64,000 nt of DNA, taken from contig JAHSVC010000031.1 in the NCBI GenBank assembly GCA_021397845.1, positions 2,108,001 to 2,172,000 of the forward strand. Direction: 5' to 3'. Under the pieces are notes generated by a model. It was given only the letters and a program-made list of their open reading frames with translations, was not told where the DNA came from and did no database searches. This document shows positions 45,445 to 55,768 of this stretch, piece after piece. Made by a program: the position numbers and the translations under genes. This stretch comes from Areca catechu (Eukaryota; Streptophyta; Magnoliopsida; Arecales; Arecaceae). Positions within the stretch are counted from its first letter, which is position 1. Each line of letters starts with the position of its first letter.

Positions 45445-46310
45445 CTAAATTTGACCCTGGTCTGGTATGCACATGAGAATTAACCATGTTCCTAGCAAAA
45501 GCCATAAGGTTTTCCAAAAGTAGGTAACAAAAAGAATAGGCTTTAAAAGCTCATGCATCCTAGTAATCTCATCAAAATGAAACTTAATGGCTCTAAAATT
45601 ATGATAAGACTCAGGGAAAGGCAGGAAATAGGAATCCAAGACTTGGGGTAATTTAGGGGAATCTTGAAATAGACCTTGGTTACTCATGATGACCTTAAGA
45701 TTAGAATTTTGATCTACAGGCGGGATGCTTCTAGGTAGTTGAAGGTCATCAAGAAAGTCTTCTAGAATAATGATTGGGTTCTTCTCAGGTACCTGAAGGA
45801 GTTCTTGTGTCGAAGCTAAAGTATTGGGTTCTTCCTGGGGCATTGTCTTACGGGAACCAAGTCCTCACTAAATTTTGGTTGTTCTGATGTTTCAGGACTA
45901 GGCTCAATAATCTTTTCTTTATCAAAGGTTTCCTCAGGTAAGGTACTAAAGTTGTTCTCTTCACAGTCTTCCCCTTCATTTTCATCTATCAAACTTATGT
46001 CAGTCTCATACATATATTTACTAGGTTCAAATTTGCCTTCTTCCTTCCCTAGCCCTTCAGTTTGAGGATACCCTAAGTCCTGAGTATTCATGAACTCAAC
46101 TTGTACTTCAGGGTTCTTACTCCTATCATTCATATAAGCTAATGGGAAAGTAGGAGTTGGTTGGTCTAAGGAAAATTGTTTAGCCAGCATTTGGTTCAAT
46201 TGGGCCATTAGATCATTTAGGCCTTTCAGCATGGTTTCAAGATTCGGGTCCATGGCTACACTAGACTCGGCTTGGATTGGTGAATATGGTGTCCCTGCTC
46301 TAGTTGTCAT
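45445..46310 (-). pseudogene. F gag-like acidic ORF, one frameshift
   Basis: Starts MTTRAGTPYSPIQ at 46310, as chromovirus gag proteins start. Then a short coiled-coil-like part (LKGLNDLMAQLNQMLAKQF), an acidic part (YETDISLIDENEGEDCEENN), a frame change near 45843, and the C-terminal KPILFVTYFWKTLWLLLG. E and G share the order and the YFW.TLW.LLG end but have a repeat region that F lacks. No zinc knuckle. Confidence 0.65.
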
Positions 46311-47325
46311 GCATGCAAATGGACTCAAGCTCGAGATAAGGTTTCCTAGACCTAGAGCACAAATTAGAGGTCTAATTAAGTGAACCAACTAGCTAGTAGT
46401 ACTTATGGGACTTAGCCAGGTAGGTGGAGGGGAGTGAAGGTCCCTGATTGCCAACCTTAGACACCAATTTGAGATTGGCCAGGTAGGCGAACCAAATCAC
46501 AAGCCCTGATGCACCAATCCTAGACACCAAGCCAGTAAGCACACACCAATTAGCTGACACAGTTAACTTGACCCTAACCTGAACCCAACTTGTTGGTGTC
46601 CCTAACCCACTAGGGCAATTAACGTTCTACTCAATTTTAATTAACGGGCTGGGATCGATATGCTAGTCAATGATTTTTGGGCTAGGGACAGGTGATGAAA
46701 CCCTGACCCTATGACAAATTGATGCCCTTAATTTGATTTCTCATGAGATGAATGAAATGCAAAGGTGCTGCAGAAGTGTATTGCAGTTTGAAAGTGGTGT
46801 GGAAAACATGATGAAAAAATATCCAAAAATTCTGAAAAATCACAGAGGATTTCTAACTTATATGTTTCAATGTATATGAAAGGAGTTTTAAAACTAAAAT
46901 CTGTACTACTCTAAGCAGATCCTACAAATGAAGATAAATAAAATAGGACAGAACAGAACCCTAATGATAGTGTCAAACTGCAAAAATTTTCATTTTTTTT
47001 ATAATTTGTTTCTGATGATGAAATTTAATATGATGATAACTGACTTAAAAAGGAATAAGAAAAAAAATATTTTAACAAAAAATTAGTGACTTGCCTTTGG
47101 AGCTGCAGACGGATTACAGTAAACATATGCAAATTTTCAGAAAACAGAACCTAATCAAACAAGTGCAAAGGCTTACCCAAACATCAATCTAAAAAATTCA
47201 CGTCCAGCCAGGGGATCATTATTCCCATGGGTCGTGACAGTGTACTGGAGTACACCTGCTCAGGAGGCATGAATTTTAGATCTTGCTTGGATTTAAAGAA
47301 AACTATTCTACCCTAATGCAACCAT
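46311..47325 (-). other. F untranslated leader
   Basis: About 1 kb, AT-rich, non-coding as seen, apart from the shared leader module close to the ORF start. Confidence 0.6.
46411..46530 (-). promoter_or_regulatory. Shared leader module, F copy
   Basis: Inner hairpin CCAAT-TTGAG-ATTGG at 46464-46478 beside GGTGTCTAAGG in element sense, a second GGTGTCTAGG at 46520-46529, CCTGGC at 46415-46420. The outer stem GGTCC/GAACC is only partly paired here. Confidence 0.65.
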
Positions 47326-47337
47326 GCTCTGATACCA
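47326..47337 (-). promoter_or_regulatory. Primer-binding site of F
   Basis: The minus strand reads TGGTATCAGAGC, initiator-Met tRNA type, three bases from the LTR. Confidence 0.85.
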
Positions 47338-47340
47338 ATT

Positions 47341-48612
47341 TGATGCGGCACGCATATGATTAATGTTTAGATTATGGTTTGTAGAGCAATGAAACCAAAT
47401 TACACTAGCATTGTACTCATCATAATAAGACTTAAGGATTACATGAAATGAAACTTTTACTTGATTAGACACAATCCTAAACTAAGAAGGAAGAAGATCT
47501 AGATAATAGGGGCTAATGATTATGGACTTACCTTGATGAGCTTTCCAACCTTCTTTTGATTCATACCTTGAAACTACCAACGCTCTGGACTGGAGGACTT
47601 GGATAACAAAGATCAAACTCTGGACTTGGACTTCAGTCTGTCGGTTCATTGTCAAGGGGGAACCCGGTTCTCAACTCAAAGACCTCGAAGGACCCTGCAA
47701 TTGAAGATCAAAGGTTAAGGAAGAAAGAGACATATGTAAAGTAAGGAGGATTTGTGAACAAAAAAGAAATTGCAGAAGATCTGGCCGACTCCAATGCCTT
47801 TGCCTTGAGCTTGGATGATGAATTGCTAGGGAAAAGAGTGGCTTTGGGCGTGGAAGAAGAAGATAGGAAAAATTTCACACATAAAACTCAAGACAACTTC
47901 ACTTCAAACTTCATTCATTTCCAAAATCAATCCCTTTTACAATGGGGCGTCCAAGGCTTTTTAATAGCCTTACAAAACTTTTGAAATTTGAAAACTCCTC
48001 AAATTGTGGAGGATTACAAGGGAGGTTGGAGGATATGGGGCCTTGTTACATGGGATAAGGAGAAATTCATGGAGATTCTCCCGAAATTGTGGAGGATTAC
48101 AAGGGAGGTTGGAGGATATGGGGCCTTGTTACATGTGATATGGAGAAATTCATGGAGATTGGCCAGTTTCTTTGAATTTAAAATGCTTGGTCGATCTCCC
48201 CTTTAGGCGCCCATTTGAAGGTGACGTGGCTGATGATGTGGCATCCCTGGTGGCTGCTTTGTTGGCATGGTGATGAGGAATTCCAGCTATGTAGACCAAG
48301 GTCTTGATTTGGAAGCTCCAAGTGGTTTGGTGAACCTCAACTTGAAGTAGCTTGGACTTGATTTAAATAAACCTAATGGAACTCTAATTGAGTTCTTATT
48401 TGAACCCAGATTAAGATAGGACATAATTACAGGACTCGATTGGACATAATTACAGGATTTATGAAATTGAAACTAAGTAATTACAGGACTCTTGAAAGTA
48501 AATTGCCCTTTACAAGAAAAATTTAACGTAGTGATCTTCGATCCAAAGTGGAATCAGGTTAACCTTATTTGAGTGGGATTTTATTCTGTTTCTGCTTCTG
48601 GTGTCCACACCA
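47341..48612 (-). repeat. 5' LTR of F
   Basis: 1272 bp, TGATGCGGCACGCATATG to TGTCCACACCA in plus reading; near-identical to 43436-44708. Confidence 0.92.
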
Positions 48613-48617
48613 TATCT

Positions 48618-49584
48618 TGAAGACTTGAAGAGTCCAGGAAGAGAAGACAAAAATTAGGAACAAATTCGAAACCCTGGACCAGCTGGAAGGAATTTGGGCC
48701 AGCCCAGGCCCAGGTAGAATTTAGGGCGCCACTCCCTAGGGTCACCTCCCCTCTTGGTCGGCCACTTATGGTCACCACCTTGGCCGACCAAGAGAAGGAC
48801 AAGAGGAGAGTGTTTGAGTTGATGTTTTCTACCTATTTGCCTTGTATTCCAATTAGAGTTTGAAAAGGAAAAGGAGTCCTATGTAAAGTCTAAAGTACCC
48901 TTACTTTGGAGCCCAAGGTTAAGGGTCTATTTAAGGGACTCTAGCTTCTTGTATGAAACACTTTTTGATATGAATTAAAACCTTGAGTTCTTCTATTGAG
49001 TTGTGTGATACCCTGCTGTGTGCATAAAGGGGTTTGTGAGTGTTTTTCTTCCCGATGTTTGCAATCATCTTCTTGCTGCCAACAAACCCTCCAGATCCTT
49101 GGACATCCACTCCAAAAGAAGCCTTCCCTTGCTGTTTTTCCTTTGTTTTCTTGTTCCTTTGTGAGTTTTCTAACCCCTGACAGGTCGTTTGCAGGTCCCC
49201 GAGTTCCTACGAATCCAACGACTCCAGCCAAGCCTCAATCGGACCACCGAGCAGAAAGCCAGGTATCTGCGGGTCATTGGCTGGGTTTTCCAGGCCGCAT
49301 CCGTCGAGAATGAGAGACCCCTTCACTACAATCTTCTCAGACATTGTCAGGTACACCCCTCTACCTCCAGTAGTTTTATTGTAGGAGAACTTGCCCTAAC
49401 CGAGGCTTCTCAGCCCCGGCGATCCTTCTTTGCTATTTTTCTAGGTCATAATCTGCATGCTGATTTTCTAAAACTCATACAAAATTCCCTATAACTTATT
49501 TTAATCTGAAATTCTGGAATTAGTCACTCACCCTACATATGAAACAAACAAAAAAAGAATTGCATGCATATTAGTCTCCCATCA
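48618..49584 (+). repeat. 5' LTR of E, second piece
   Basis: Resumes at TGAAGACTTGAAGAG after F's TSD-like TATCT and ends TTAGTCTCCCATCA. Contains the TATA-like box and an ORF (48996-49313) also seen in the other E and G LTRs. Confidence 0.88.
48927..48938 (+). promoter_or_regulatory. TATA-like box in E 5' LTR
   Basis: TCTATTTAAGGG, present at 53448-53459 and in reverse in both G LTRs. Confidence 0.55.
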
Positions 49585-49586
49585 TT

Positions 49587-49598
49587 TGGTATCAGATC
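49587..49598 (+). promoter_or_regulatory. Primer-binding site of E
   Basis: TGGTATCAGATC, initiator-Met type with one mismatch, two bases after the LTR. Confidence 0.82.
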
Positions 49599-50459
49599 TT
49601 AGATTAGGGCTTGTTTTCTGCAATTTCTCAGTCCATATATGCTCTGTTATTTAAATTATTTCTCCCTAATAAAAACTCCAAAAATTCTAAAATTTATTTT
49701 TCTAGATTAATCATAATTCAAAATAATATTCAGAATTTTTGTAGATTTTATTATAGCCTGTGAATTTTTGCAAGCCGAAATACATCCTGCAAATTTTTGG
49801 CTCTGTTTTTTTCAGTAAGACAAGTTTGGATGTTTTAGGGTTTTATTTAGCATCTTTTGCATATCTTTTAATTTTAGTATATTTCCAGCATATTAGGCCA
49901 TGATTTACAAGTTTTTTCTATTTAAAAAAATACCAAAAAAAAAATTACATATTCTCCAAAAATACCAAAAACATCTAAACCCTAATTTGCATCCTCATCT
50001 GCCTACCATCATTGCATAATTTACTTTAAGGGCACTCCCTTTATACCAGATAAGGGAAGGAGGTCATTACCTTTTCTTAGCCCAAAACCACCTTCCTTGC
50101 ATTCGGTCCCAAGCCTAACTTAAAATCGATTAGACCTAATTTACCATAGTGGGCTAGGGACACCAACTGGTCGGGTCCGGGCTACGTGTTAGATCACTGT
50201 GTCAAGCTAACCTGTGTGTGCCTTGTGCTTGGTGTCTAGAATGGTGGTTTAGGGATTCAATCCTAAAGGGCTTGTGTGCTGGTCCGCCTACCTGGCCAAT
50301 CTCTGATTGGTGTCTAGGATTGGCAATCAGGGACCTAACACTCCCCTTACACCTGCCTGGCTAAGTATAGGGTTACTATAGGCTAGTTTTCCACCCTGAT
50401 TGAGCCCTTAGTTTGGACTCTAGGTCTAGTCAGCTGTAGTCGGTCTGATCGAGTCTTGC
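49599..50459 (+). other. E untranslated leader
   Basis: AT-rich, non-coding as seen; the leader module occupies 50229-50358, ending about 100 bases before the ORF start. Confidence 0.6.
50229..50358 (+). promoter_or_regulatory. Shared leader module, E copy
   Basis: GGTGTCTAG (50231), about 60 bases, outer stem GGTCC/GGACC (50281-50285 with 50331-50335) around GGCCAAT-CTCTG-ATTGG (50294-50310), TGTCTAGGA, then CCTGGC near 50345-50352. A further hairpin, TTTAGGGATT/AATCCTAAA, lies between the two GTGTCTAG motifs. Confidence 0.7.
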
Positions 50460-52082
50460 ATGAGCACTAGATCAGGAGTTTCATATCACCCACCTCCTTC
50501 ACAAATGTCTGAACCCATGGAAAATTTGCAAGCCCAAATGAAAGCCCTAGATGATCAAATGGCCCAGATGGCTACCCAGATGACTACCCAGATGACCCAG
50601 TTAACTCAGTCTGGTATTCAAACCAATGATAGAATTGACCATCTTGCCAATAGGTTTGATCAGTTAGAAGTCCGGGTAGGGACCCCAGGAAAAACCCATG
50701 GGTCACAGTCTGAGCCAGATCCTGATTTCCCTCAACTTAGGAGGACCCCAAACCCTAATCCATACCGAGAGGTTGAACCTAGGAGAGCCCCTCAGCCTGA
50801 CCCATACTATAATACTGAACCTTGAAGAACCCCTTACCATTACCCTTATTATGATACTGAACCTAGAAGAACCCCTTACCATGACCCTTATTATGATACT
50901 GAACCCAGGAGAACCCAATACTCTGACCCATATAGGGAGTCCTATACTAGAAGAACCCAATACTCTGACCCATATAGGGAGCCCAACCCTAGGAGAACCA
51001 AATATCCTGACCCATATAGGGAGCCCAACCCTAGGAGAACCCAATATTCTGATCCATATAGGTAGCCCAACTTTAGGAGGATCCCATACCATGATCCATC
51101 CTTAGAACCTGATCATAGAGCTGACCCAAAATCCTATGACCCCAGATCTTATAATCCCATAACCCATAGATCTACACCCTTGTCCTATGAGCCTAGAGAA
51201 CCCATAACCCCTATGTATCAGCCTAGTACTAGTCATGCTTCCCCCAGTCAACTTGAACCCCATAGGATTAGTATCCAAAAATATGAACCCAGTAGTGAGC
51301 CACTACCCCTTATACAACCTGAACCTACTAGGATTAGTGTCCATAATCAGAAACCAGGACCTAGCCAATTTTACCCTAGCCGACATTCTCCAACCATTCC
51401 TGAGATTGACAAGGCTTACATTAATGCGGAAGTATATGAAGCTGATGCAAGCCTAGTGGATGAGTATGAGGGAGAAGAGGAGACACCTTTAGTTGACCTA
51501 GAATTAGTTGACCCAATAGATACCCAGGTAGAAGCCAACCTAGAGATAGTTGACCTTGACCACTTCCAATCTAAAGTTATAGTGGAAGAACAAATAGAGG
51601 AAGAGAACCTAGGTACTGCTACTAGAGCCTTACTTGAGGAAACCGAAGAGGAGAGCCAAATTATAGAGTCTAGTCCTAAAATACTAGAACCAGAAGAATT
51701 TATTAAGGACTTGATCTCTTTGAATCAGTACCCTCAGGATGAGCCTCCTCCTATAGTTCCCATTAAGGACCTCTTCCCTGAGATTAATAACACATCCTTC
51801 CATTATGCAAACCCTATAGATATACCGCAACCTCGTAAGGTTAGCCTCATTAGTCTAGGATTAGTCTCCGACATGCCTTCTTATATCGAACTTTATCCAA
51901 CTAACTTTGAACCTTTTTCCCTATCCTACCAGACTAATTTTGAATCCACTTCCTATTTTCTGCCCTTTCTAGACACCTCCAGCATTTCTACGATCATTAG
52001 ATTGCATTTAATTGAGATTAGCATACTGCATGCATTCATCATGCATGTTAGGTTTGCATCTTACTTCTGGCATACTCTTTGA
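50460..52082 (+). pseudogene. E long gag-like ORF with two in-frame stops
   Basis: 541 codons in one frame; TGA at 50823-50825 and TAG at 51063-51065 are the only breaks. Order: MSTRSG start, a Met/Gln/Thr-rich coiled coil (QMAQMATQMTTQMTQL, HLANRFDQLE), about nine 14-residue units of the type RRTxxxDPYxxxxP (near 50745-51100), a Tyr/Pro/Ser part, a long acidic part (VDEYEGEEETPLVDLEL) and the C-terminal FASYFWHTL. No zinc knuckle, protease or RT. The start and place match chromovirus gag; most of the protein I do not recognise. Confidence 0.7.
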
Positions 52083-52275
52083 AATTTGCTAGGAGTTCAC
52101 TGTAAATTTTCATGTGCATGTCAAGCTAGGATCAAACCTAAGGAACCTATAATCTGTTAGGTTTAGATCCAAAGAGTTCAATAAGATTTCCTTCTATAGG
52201 AATGCATAGTCAAGTCTATTAGGTGTTAGTATGAGTCCTTTGAATCATTTGTTAGGAGTCTGCATATGCCCAGCA

Positions 52276-52800
52276 TGTTCACCACCTACACTAATTTTAA
52301 ACAAACTGGCTAATTCCCGAAGAAGGATCAAAGAATTTGATGTAGTGGATTCTATCATGATTAGGCTTAGGCCTGAGCGGTTCCCACCTGGGACCGTTAA
52401 GAAGCTTCATGCTTGTGGAGTCGGAGCTTTTAAAGTATTGAGAAGGTTGGATCAAATGCCTAAGTGCTAGACTTGCCTTCGGATATGGGCATTAGTTCTA
52501 CCTTCAATATCACAGACCTGGTTGAGTACAGGGAACTGGCAACGATACCCAGTGAGGCTTTTGGACCTATCCCTTCTGTTGAGGGTGATCCTTACCCAGA
52601 GTGTCCACCCATCAATTGGCCTGAGAGAGGAGAACAGATCGAGCATATCCTGGACGATCAAGCCATTACGACCCAGGGACATGGTTATCAATGCTTCCTG
52701 GTCCGATGGCAAGGCCAGCCAGAGTCAGACGATTTGTGGATTTCTCGAGAAGACATATAACTCCTCAACCCAGACCTTCTTGAGAGATATGTGAGCCAGT
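52276..52800 (+). pseudogene. E integrase C-terminus and chromodomain, frameshifted
   Basis: First frame 52300-52470: SIMIRLRPERFPPGTVKKLH. Second frame 52464-52760: SDMGISSTFNITDLVEYREL, then chromodomain EHILDDQAITTQGHGYQCFL, VRWQGQPESDDLWISREDI. The chromodomain is whole and ends near the 3' LTR. The integrase zinc finger and DDE core are missing. Chromodomains steer integration to marked chromatin in chromoviruses. Confidence 0.85.
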
Positions 52801-52845
52801 CTGATCTTCACTCGACAGGGTCGAGTTCCTCCTACCCCGGGAGAA

Positions 52846-54107
52846 CTGGTGCGGACACCAGAGGCACCAGAATAAGGCAGAGGCTTCTCAACCCTCTGTG
52901 GATCACTTAGTTAATATTTGAGTCCCCTGTAATAAAACTTAGTCCAGCTACGTTTGAGTCCTATAATTAGTCCAGCTCTTGTTGAGCTAGTTCAGTTCAG
53001 TACTAGTCAGCTCATGTTGAGCTAATTTCAATTTTTGAGTCCTGTCCAATCAAATTGAAGACTCAAGAGCACATCATACAAGTGAAGACAAAGTTCAACC
53101 TAATTGAAGACATAAAAGTTAAGCCCAAGTCCAACCCAGCTTGAAGACTTGAAGAGTCCAGGAAGAGAAGACAAAAATCAGGAATAAATTCGAAACTCTG
53201 GACCAGCCGGAAGGAATTTGGGCCAGCCCAGGCCCAGGTAGAATTTAGGGCACCCCTCCCTAGGGTCACCTCCCCTCTTGGTCAGCCACTTATGGTCACC
53301 ACCTTGGCCGACCAAGAGAAGGACAAGAGGAGAGTGTTTGAGTTGAAATTTTCTACCTATTTGCCTTGTATTCCAATTAGAGTTTGAAAAGGAAAATGAG
53401 TCTATGTAAAGTCTAAAGTGCCCTTACTTGGAGCCTAAGGTTAAGGGTCTATTTAAGGGACCCTAGCCTCGTGTATGAAACACACTTTTTGATATGAATT
53501 AAAACCTTGAGTTCTTCTATTGAGTTGTGTGATACCATGCTGTGTGCATAAAGGGATTTATGAGAGTTTTTCTTCCCGGTGTTTGCAATCATCTTCCTAC
53601 TGCCAACAAACCCTCCAGATCCCTGGATGTCCACTCCAAAATAAGTCTTCCTTTAATGTTTTTCCTTTGTTTTCTTGTTCCTTTGTGAGTTTTCTAACCC
53701 CTGACAGGTCGTTTGCAGGCCTCCGAGTTCCTACGAATCCAACGACTCCAGCCAAGCCTCAATCGGACCACCAAGCAGAAAGCCGGGTATCCGCGGGTCA
53801 TTGGCTGGTTTTTCCAGGACGCATCCATCGAGGAACGAGAGACCCTTCGCTGTGATCTTCTCAGATGTTGTCAGTACACCCCTCTACCTCCAGTAGTTTT
53901 ATTGTAGGAGAACTTGCCCTAAGTAAGGCTTCTCAGCCCCGGCGATCATTCTTTGCTACTTTTCTAGGTCCTAATCTGTATGCTGATCTTCTAAAATTCA
54001 TACAAAATTCCCTATAACTTATTTTAATCTGAAATTCGGGAATTAGTCACTCACCCTACATATAAAACATACAAAAAAAGAATTGCATGCATATTAGTCC
54101 CCCATCA
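52846..54107 (+). repeat. 3' LTR of E
   Basis: 1262 bp, TGGTGCGGACACCAGAGG to TTAGTCCCCCATCA; uninterrupted copy of the 5' LTR. Followed by CTTCT, the right TSD. Confidence 0.92.
53448..53459 (+). promoter_or_regulatory. TATA-like box in E 3' LTR
   Basis: TCTATTTAAGGG, same place as 48927-48938. Confidence 0.5.
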
Positions 54108-55043
54108 CTTCTGCTGGGGTCCGGCCCATCGCTCTCCTTCAAAGGTCCAATCCACTAGAGCTGAGATCCGAACGACCCTCTCCTGTTGGGATCCGGCCCG
54201 TCACTCTCCTTTAGAGGTCCGACCCCCCGGAGCTGAGGTCCGAATGACCCTCTCCTACTGGGGTCCGGCCCGTCGCTCTCCTTCAGAGGTCTGAACCCTC
54301 GGAGTTGAGGTCTGAATGACCCTCTCTTGCTGGGGTCTGCCCTGTCGCTCTCCTTCAGAGGTCCGACCAATCGGAGCTGAGGTCCAAACGACCCTCTCCT
54401 ACTGGGATCCAGCCCATCGCTCTCCTTCAGAGGTCCGACCCAGCGGAGCTAAGGTCCGAACGACCCTCTCTTGTTGGGGTCCAGCCCATTGTTCTCCTTC
54501 AGAGGTCCGACCCTCTCCTACTGAGGTCCGAACGACCCAGTCACTCTCCTTCGGAGGTTTGGCCTTTAGTCCAACCGACCAGCTTTCCCACGACCGATGT
54601 CCAACAGGTGAGCCTTAGCATCCTGGGAATTCCAAAAGCACCTTTTTGTTACTACGGGATCCTACTATCCCAACAATCCTGCTCCACTACTTCCACGATG
54701 CCACCGTATCTGCGCACCACGTGGCCACTCTCTAGATTCTCCTAGGGGCAGATCGATCATTCTCAGCCTCTCCTCTAATGGATTTTGGACTGTTCCGTGC
54801 CTATATAAGGTACTCAAGGGACCCCGTTTGAATGTAGAACAACTCTTCCCTCTCCATATGCTATTCATCCCTTGATTCCTCCATTCTGTTTCCTTCAACC
54901 TCCTGCTAACTTAGGCATCAGAAGGTCCCCCGTCGAACACCACCGGCACCTTTGGGGACTTTTTTGCAGGTTCATCCGGGAGAGAAGCTCTCCAGCACAT
55001 TCAGCCACCCCCGGTCCTCGGTCCAGGAGTTGATGCCGCAACA
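54108..55043 (+). repeat. 3' LTR of D, second piece
   Basis: Resumes the roughly 72-base unit array of D's U3, then follows the 5' LTR to GATGCCGCAACA. TATA box CTATATAAGG at 54801-54810. Confidence 0.9.
54801..54810 (+). promoter_or_regulatory. TATA box in D 3' LTR
   Basis: CTATATAAGG, matching 33399-33408. Confidence 0.65.
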
Positions 55044-55768
55044 GTGGCCATTGGAGAAAACAAAATAGCCATTTTGGACCGTTTGAACCAATTCTGAACT
55101 TCTAAATATATAGTTATTACTATTTTCAGAACTTGTGAGTTGACACTTGAGTCGACACTTGAGTCAGCACTTGACAAAAAATCTAGGAATAACAGTATTT
55201 TATAACTTTCTTGTCTCAGGCTATGAGTCGATCTATGAGTTGACCTGTGAGTCGACACTTGGGTCGACACTTGGGTCAACACTTCATTGAAGTTCAAAAA
55301 TCATGTTCTATCCATTTTTGTTTTTAGGCCTTGAGTCGATCTATGAGTCGACACTTAGGTCGATACTTGGCATGCCAGCAAAAATTTTGCATGCCAGTCT
55401 TCAGAGGTATCGATACTTGCCTTCATGAGTTGACAATTGGGTTGACACTTGATCTGTGCCATTTTTAAATTATGTGCCATGCTCCGAAACTCTAAAAATT
55501 ATCTAATAAACTTCTTGTTTCTTCTTCATAATGACCAAAGTGATCAATTTCATGGCTTTCCATGGTGAGAAGACTTCTAAAACTTTGAAATTCATCTTAT
55601 ATTAATGTCAATGAATTTGGTGATTTTTTGTTGAGAGTTTAATATACCTGTGATCTAAAATTCGCAACTCCAATTGTAACATTAGTACAAAATATATACT
55701 TAATATTTTGTTATTCATCAAAATCAAGGGCCAAAGCCAACACTTATTATATTTTTACATTGTACTTG
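55044..55768 (-). repeat. Second copy of part of B's 5' LTR plus A flank
   Basis: 55044-55742 matches 31900-32598 throughout, with scattered changes and one extra TCGAC-repeat unit. 55743-55747 is CTTAT, B's TSD; 55748-55768 matches A at 32604-32625. The copy thus includes the B/A junction, so it is a duplication of this locus and not another B element. It starts directly at D's 3' LTR and ends at G's TSD. Confidence 0.85.

Larger units (their letters stand above)
43436..48612 (-). mobile_element. Element F: non-autonomous chromovirus, relative of E and G
   Basis: Minus-strand element, 5177 bp: 3' LTR 43436-44708, interior 44709-47340, 5' LTR 47341-48612. Over the first 125 or so LTR bases I count about three differences, so it is among the younger insertions. 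Flanks CAGCT (43431-43435) and TATCT (48613-48617) are a decayed TSD, three of five matching. It lies in E's 5' LTR. The interior has a broken gag-like ORF and a broken integrase tail with chromodomain remains, no RT. Confidence 0.88.
43142..54107 (+). mobile_element. Element E: non-autonomous chromovirus (gag-like ORF plus chromodomain), hosting F
   Basis: LTRs TGGTGCGGACACC...CCATCA: 5' LTR 43142-43435 plus 48618-49584, 3' LTR 52846-54107 (about 1261 bp each). TSDs CTCCT/CTTCT, one mismatch. The PBS is initiator-Met type. The interior (49585-52845, 3.3 kb) holds one long ORF and an integrase C-terminus with chromodomain, but no protease, RT or RNase H. F and G have the same layout, so this is a lineage feature and not a private deletion. 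Confidence 0.88.
32637..55043 (+). mobile_element. Element D: Tat-lineage Ty3/Gypsy retrotransposon, hosting E and F
   Basis: Plus-strand element: 5' LTR 32637-33640, gag, protease, RT, RNase H, second (archaeal-type) RNase H, integrase without chromodomain, tandem repeats, antisense ORF, polypurine tract and 3' LTR 43015-43141 plus 54108-55043. The second RNase H and the antisense ORF are marks of the Tat group. About 11.4 kb without E. The flanks show no TSD: CTTGT on the left, GTGGC on the right. The left neighbour is A sequence and the right neighbour is the middle of a B LTR, which suggests a recombinant (see findings). Confidence 0.9.

Noticed and set aside
55044..55742. LTR of a further independent B-type element
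   Set aside because: It contains the exact B/A junction with CTTAT, so duplication of this locus explains it better.
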